A stretch of DNA of 64,000 nucleotides. Source: Agapetus fuscipes. Taxonomy: Eukaryota; Arthropoda; Insecta; Trichoptera; Glossosomatidae. The notes beneath the pieces were generated by a model, which saw only the letters and a list, made by a program, of their open reading frames with translations, was not told the origin of the DNA and made no database searches. The first letter of the stretch is position 1; every line of letters starts with the position of its first letter. Position numbers and translations under genes: made by a program. The stretch spans positions 5,399,001 to 5,463,000 of the forward strand of contig OX637332.1 in NCBI GenBank assembly GCA_951799405.1, written 5' to 3'. Positions 61,701 to 64,000 of the stretch are shown here, one piece after another.

Positions 61701-63763
61701 TATTGTCAACATGCGTTAACCCCACGATAACTATTCATGGGTTTGCAGACGCATCTGAAAAGGCTTATGGAGCTTGCCTCTATCTAGTAACTTATAATCC
61801 CTCTAGCGATAAATATTCTTCTCATTTACTTTGTGCAAAATCAAAGGTTGCTCCTTTGAAGCAAATATGCTTACCTCGCTTAGAATTGTGTGCGTCATTA
61901 TTGTTATCAAACTTATATAAGCGTGTCATCGACACCATCAATATAAAGTTAAGCCAAGCTTACCTTTGGACTGACTCAAGCATAGCACTGGCATGGATTA
62001 CAGGCCAACCATACCGTTGGACGCAGTTCGTGGCCAATCGAGTTGCTGAAATACAAGGTATCTCAGTATCTGCCAAATGGGGCCATGTTAAGTCAAAGGA
62101 CAACCCTGCGGACTTAATTTCAAGAGGATTAGATCCTACAGAATTAAGAACTGAAACATTATGGTGGAATGGTCCGGAATGGTTAACGCAACCGATCTCC
62201 AATTGGCCAAACTCATCGCCATTACAAATGGCTAACATTCCAGAAACAAGAACAGTTAAAAAAATCTTTCTTGCTACTGAATCTCCCAATGATGGTTTCA
62301 TTTTCCACAGGTTTTCTACATTTTCAAGATTGTTTAGAGTCACTGCCTATATGTTACGGTTTAAAACAAGGATACGTGGACCTCTAACTACAATAGAAAT
62401 AAAGACTGCAATCACCTCCTTGGTGAGAGTATCACAATCAGATAGCTTCGCATCCGACATAGCAAAACTGCAGAAACACCACCAAGTGCCAAACGGCAGT
62501 AAACTAATATCATTAGATCCGTTTATTGATTCCAACAACCTATTAAGAGTTGGAGGAAGATTGAATCATGCTATGATTTCAGAGGATAACAAACATCCTC
62601 TCATACTGGACTCCAAACATCCACTAACTCATCTCATTGTGAAGTATTACCATCGTAAAATGCTTCACACGGGAACTCAATCTTTACTTGCATTCATTCG
62701 CTGGGAATATTGGATAATTTCCGCGCGCAGTCTAGTAAAAAAAATAATTAAGGAATGTACTGTATGTTTCAGGTATAGTCCAAAAACTGCGACCCAATTA
62801 ATGGGCCAACTGCCTTCCACCAGAGTCAATCCATCACGACCATTTAGCGTCGTTGGAATTGACTACGCTGGGCCGCTCCAGTCCAGAGACAGGAATCCCA
62901 GAAGCAAAACAATCTATAAGAGCTATATAGCCGTATTCATTTGTTTTTCAACAAAAGCGATTCATTTAGAACTGGTGTCAGATTTGAGCACCAATTCTTT
63001 TCTGAACTGCTTTAAAAGATTCATTGCTCGTAGGGGTAAACCATTACACATTTACTCTGACAATGGCACCAATTTTGTTGGTGCCAAATCCGAAATAAAA
63101 TCATTTCAGGAACAACTGAAGCTGCAAAACAGTTCAGTGCATGATTGGGCATCAGCAGAAGGAATAACGTGGCACTTTATACCTCCCAGAAGTCCTCATC
63201 AAGGAGGATTATGGGAAAGTGGAGTAAAAAGCACTCAAACATTGCTCTTAAAATCAATTGGAAATCACATTCTCAACTTTGAAGAGATGTATACCATTTT
63301 AACTCAAATAGAAGCATGTTTAAATTCCAGACCCATATCACAATTATCCAATGACCCAACGGATTATCTCCCATTGACACCTGGTTATTTTTTAATAGGG
63401 GTACCACTACTCTCTCTTCCTGAACCCAATCTGCATACAATTCACACCAATGCTCTCAATCGTTATCAATTACTAACACAAATTTTACAGAGCTTTTGGA
63501 ACCGATGGTCCAGCGATTACTTGAATTCTCTTCAGACTCGCAGCAAATGGACCCAGTCAAACACGTCATCTGTTAAAAAAGATGATTTAGTCATTCTCAA
63601 GGAAGACTCAACACCTCCTCTGAAATGGAACTTAGGCAGGGTAGTCCAATTGCACAATGGAACCGACGGTCTCACTCGAGTGGTATCTATCAGAACTGAA
63701 TCTGGAATTGTCAAAAGATCAATCCAGAAAATATGTCCTCTACCTATGCCACAGCCACTCTAA
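58772..63763 (+). CDS. BEL/Pao retrotransposon gag-pol polyprotein, 1663 codons, uninterrupted
   Basis: Gag-like region ~95-290 (DUF1759-type: LEIPKFSGNYDNWITFRDTF); Cys/His-rich knuckle region ~300-365 (CILCRENHRLDKCHRF, CKNCLTKGHQNNNC); aspartic protease ~380-560 with ILDNGSQANFI (~406; DNG instead of the commoner DTG/DSG); reverse transcriptase ~650-900 with MTADVEKMYRQI and catalytic YVDDLITG (~822); RNase H-like ~985-1110 (GFADASEKAYGACLY, WTDSSIALAWI); integrase zinc finger ~1293-1332 (HRKMLHTG, CTVC); integrase core with GIDYAGPL (~1363), SDNGTNFVGA (~1428), WESGVKS (~1480); C-terminal DUF5641-type domain. Order and the YVDD type are BEL/Pao. No frame breaks, so the element may be competent. 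Confidence 0.95.
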   Translation: MTSFAAWVQTMPARLKVFDTEPTQGTSADYQEGIFLEVKLEQLKNLAHRFNNLYDQDCAQFANDEPLIARGQKVEHKIMTLIATYESLLKKMQPINSTSAPHNHVQNIQLERLEIPKFSGNYDNWITFRDTFIALVDSNQKLSSIEKFMHLKGALTGRAATVVEQFQLSEDNYQAALQLLKKRFENTSLILKAHLDQIYKLKVIPNSVNQLIYFADALTANLSAIKALGIQTHNWDTLLIYHFIKHFDHTMVAEWERMGSGSLTEFIAFVIDKAQHLEIAAQHVTPMYKTSTKKVLVASKHACILCRENHRLDKCHRFQKLLINERNKFVREHNMCKNCLTKGHQNNNCYSKFTCMHCNKKHHSMLHMESPQVALTATKMADESLLTTAIVNIIGKNGLKVPVRAILDNGSQANFITKSLALELGLPISKINSPIKGIHQTTVAITEATKTLFASRTTNYKLNVSCLVVKSITSDTPQNCFRVAVPFPRKRLADPNFSTAAPVSMLLGADVFWRILRTDKPSVKQGNINYFHSKLGYLAAGQAPLQAPLISMLTTVATSLQRTSDSASRGTIALSKAVEKFWKVESICNEPTHLSLEEQAFEELFSSTTTRVEDGRFQVQLGFKTDPNVLGESYNKALKCLISIERKLSHNSHHAELYDQFIEEYIQLGHMSIAHTPSGYNPFYFPHHAVMKENSTTTKLRVVFNGSSKTTSGLSLNDILMVGPTVQHDIFSILLRFRTHKWVMTADVEKMYRQIKVAPDESKLQRILWRNKKTRLIEEYQLNTVTYGTASAPYLATRCIIQLSQLNAEQHPLASNIIKTDMYVDDLITGHDDLQTLESLQVLLLQIFQDAGMSLRKWITNFPEPKQEYNQVTFGNPDCSKTLGLQWQPTNDVFNFNLKIDCCNAITKRSILSTVSKIFDPLGLLAPIVITTKIFMQRLWQESLGWDDELSTNTKDEWIKFSNQFNLTESIKRERHVLSTCVNPTITIHGFADASEKAYGACLYLVTYNPSSDKYSSHLLCAKSKVAPLKQICLPRLELCASLLLSNLYKRVIDTINIKLSQAYLWTDSSIALAWITGQPYRWTQFVANRVAEIQGISVSAKWGHVKSKDNPADLISRGLDPTELRTETLWWNGPEWLTQPISNWPNSSPLQMANIPETRTVKKIFLATESPNDGFIFHRFSTFSRLFRVTAYMLRFKTRIRGPLTTIEIKTAITSLVRVSQSDSFASDIAKLQKHHQVPNGSKLISLDPFIDSNNLLRVGGRLNHAMISEDNKHPLILDSKHPLTHLIVKYYHRKMLHTGTQSLLAFIRWEYWIISARSLVKKIIKECTVCFRYSPKTATQLMGQLPSTRVNPSRPFSVVGIDYAGPLQSRDRNPRSKTIYKSYIAVFICFSTKAIHLELVSDLSTNSFLNCFKRFIARRGKPLHIYSDNGTNFVGAKSEIKSFQEQLKLQNSSVHDWASAEGITWHFIPPRSPHQGGLWESGVKSTQTLLLKSIGNHILNFEEMYTILTQIEACLNSRPISQLSNDPTDYLPLTPGYFLIGVPLLSLPEPNLHTIHTNALNRYQLLTQILQSFWNRWSSDYLNSLQTRSKWTQSNTSSVKKDDLVILKEDSTPPLKWNLGRVVQLHNGTDGLTRVVSIRTESGIVKRSIQKICPLPMPQPL

Positions 63764-64000
63764 TATCTCTGTATTAACTGAGCTCACCTTCTCCTATGTT
63801 CTCTTTTTCTCCGCATGTTCTTTCAGTTGAAGTGTATCACTCAAGCTAAATATAATATGTGTCTAATTAATAGGTTATATACATCAATTAGTTAAGACTT
63901 TACAACATTTTCTAATAAATTCTTGTAACTTGCATAATAGTGTGTAACATAATATGATGATATACATCACCAACATTTCTAATAAATGTCACAACATTAA
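63764..64000. other. 3' region of the BEL element, cut by the window edge
   Basis: AT-rich, with TCTAATAAAT twice (63912, 63978). The 3' LTR start is not recognisable. Confidence 0.5.

Overview
This is eukaryotic nuclear DNA, almost certainly from an insect with a large, repeat-filled genome. It is AT-rich. No prokaryotic gene layout is visible. Coding sequence occurs as short islands bounded by GT/AG splice sites, and most of the rest is transposable elements. An uninterrupted BEL/Pao element, a Ty3/gypsy element, an RTE-like LINE, a mariner relic, hAT and TA-flanked MITEs and tRNA-headed SINEs are all typical of insect genomes. I cannot name the order with confidence.

Host genes. Three minus-strand exons form a coherent N-terminal part of a discoidin domain receptor (DDR) tyrosine kinase gene: a signal-peptide exon (24710-25577), an exon opening the discoidin (F5/8 type C) domain (19728-19830), and the next discoidin exon (13556-13787). 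Their splice phases match at both junctions. The rest of the gene, including the kinase, lies beyond the low-coordinate edge. The signal-peptide exon also carries about 272 in-frame codons upstream of the presumed start. Other exon-like islands on the minus strand are at 35250-35408, 37865-38037 (ends in a stop codon) and 56860-57141 (an LDL-receptor class A module).

Mobile elements. (1) 45596-50628: a complete Ty3/gypsy element on the minus strand, with visually identical 231-bp LTRs, a TTAAA target duplication, a tRNA-Ser-type primer site and a polypurine tract; its frame changes at three homopolymer runs. (2) 53343-56705: an RTE-like LINE with one open 1000-codon ORF. (3) 58155-63763 and beyond: a BEL/Pao element with one open 1663-codon polyprotein and 134-bp tandem repeats in its leader. 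(4) Three solo LTRs of another element (21908-22323, 30784-31404, 41761-42186), each with heat-shock-element-like motifs just upstream of a TATA box. (5) Fragments of several other LINE lineages.

Short repeats. The most abundant is a ~250-bp unit, called R here, present about 34 times on both strands. It has a fixed 5' end (CTTGACTTATAGG) and a GATTA/GATTATA-type 3' tail. The whole unit also forms the last ~260 bp of the RTE-like LINE, yet two copies sit inside other elements with clean target-site duplications, so R moves on its own. Two tRNA-headed SINE families (A and B) occur singly and also as a B-A heterodimer. SINE B shares its 3' tail with a LINE fragment at 13060-13500. Palindromic elements, two TA-flanked MITEs and a 229-bp hAT-type MITE complete the picture. 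Much of the window is nested insertions whose order can be read directly.
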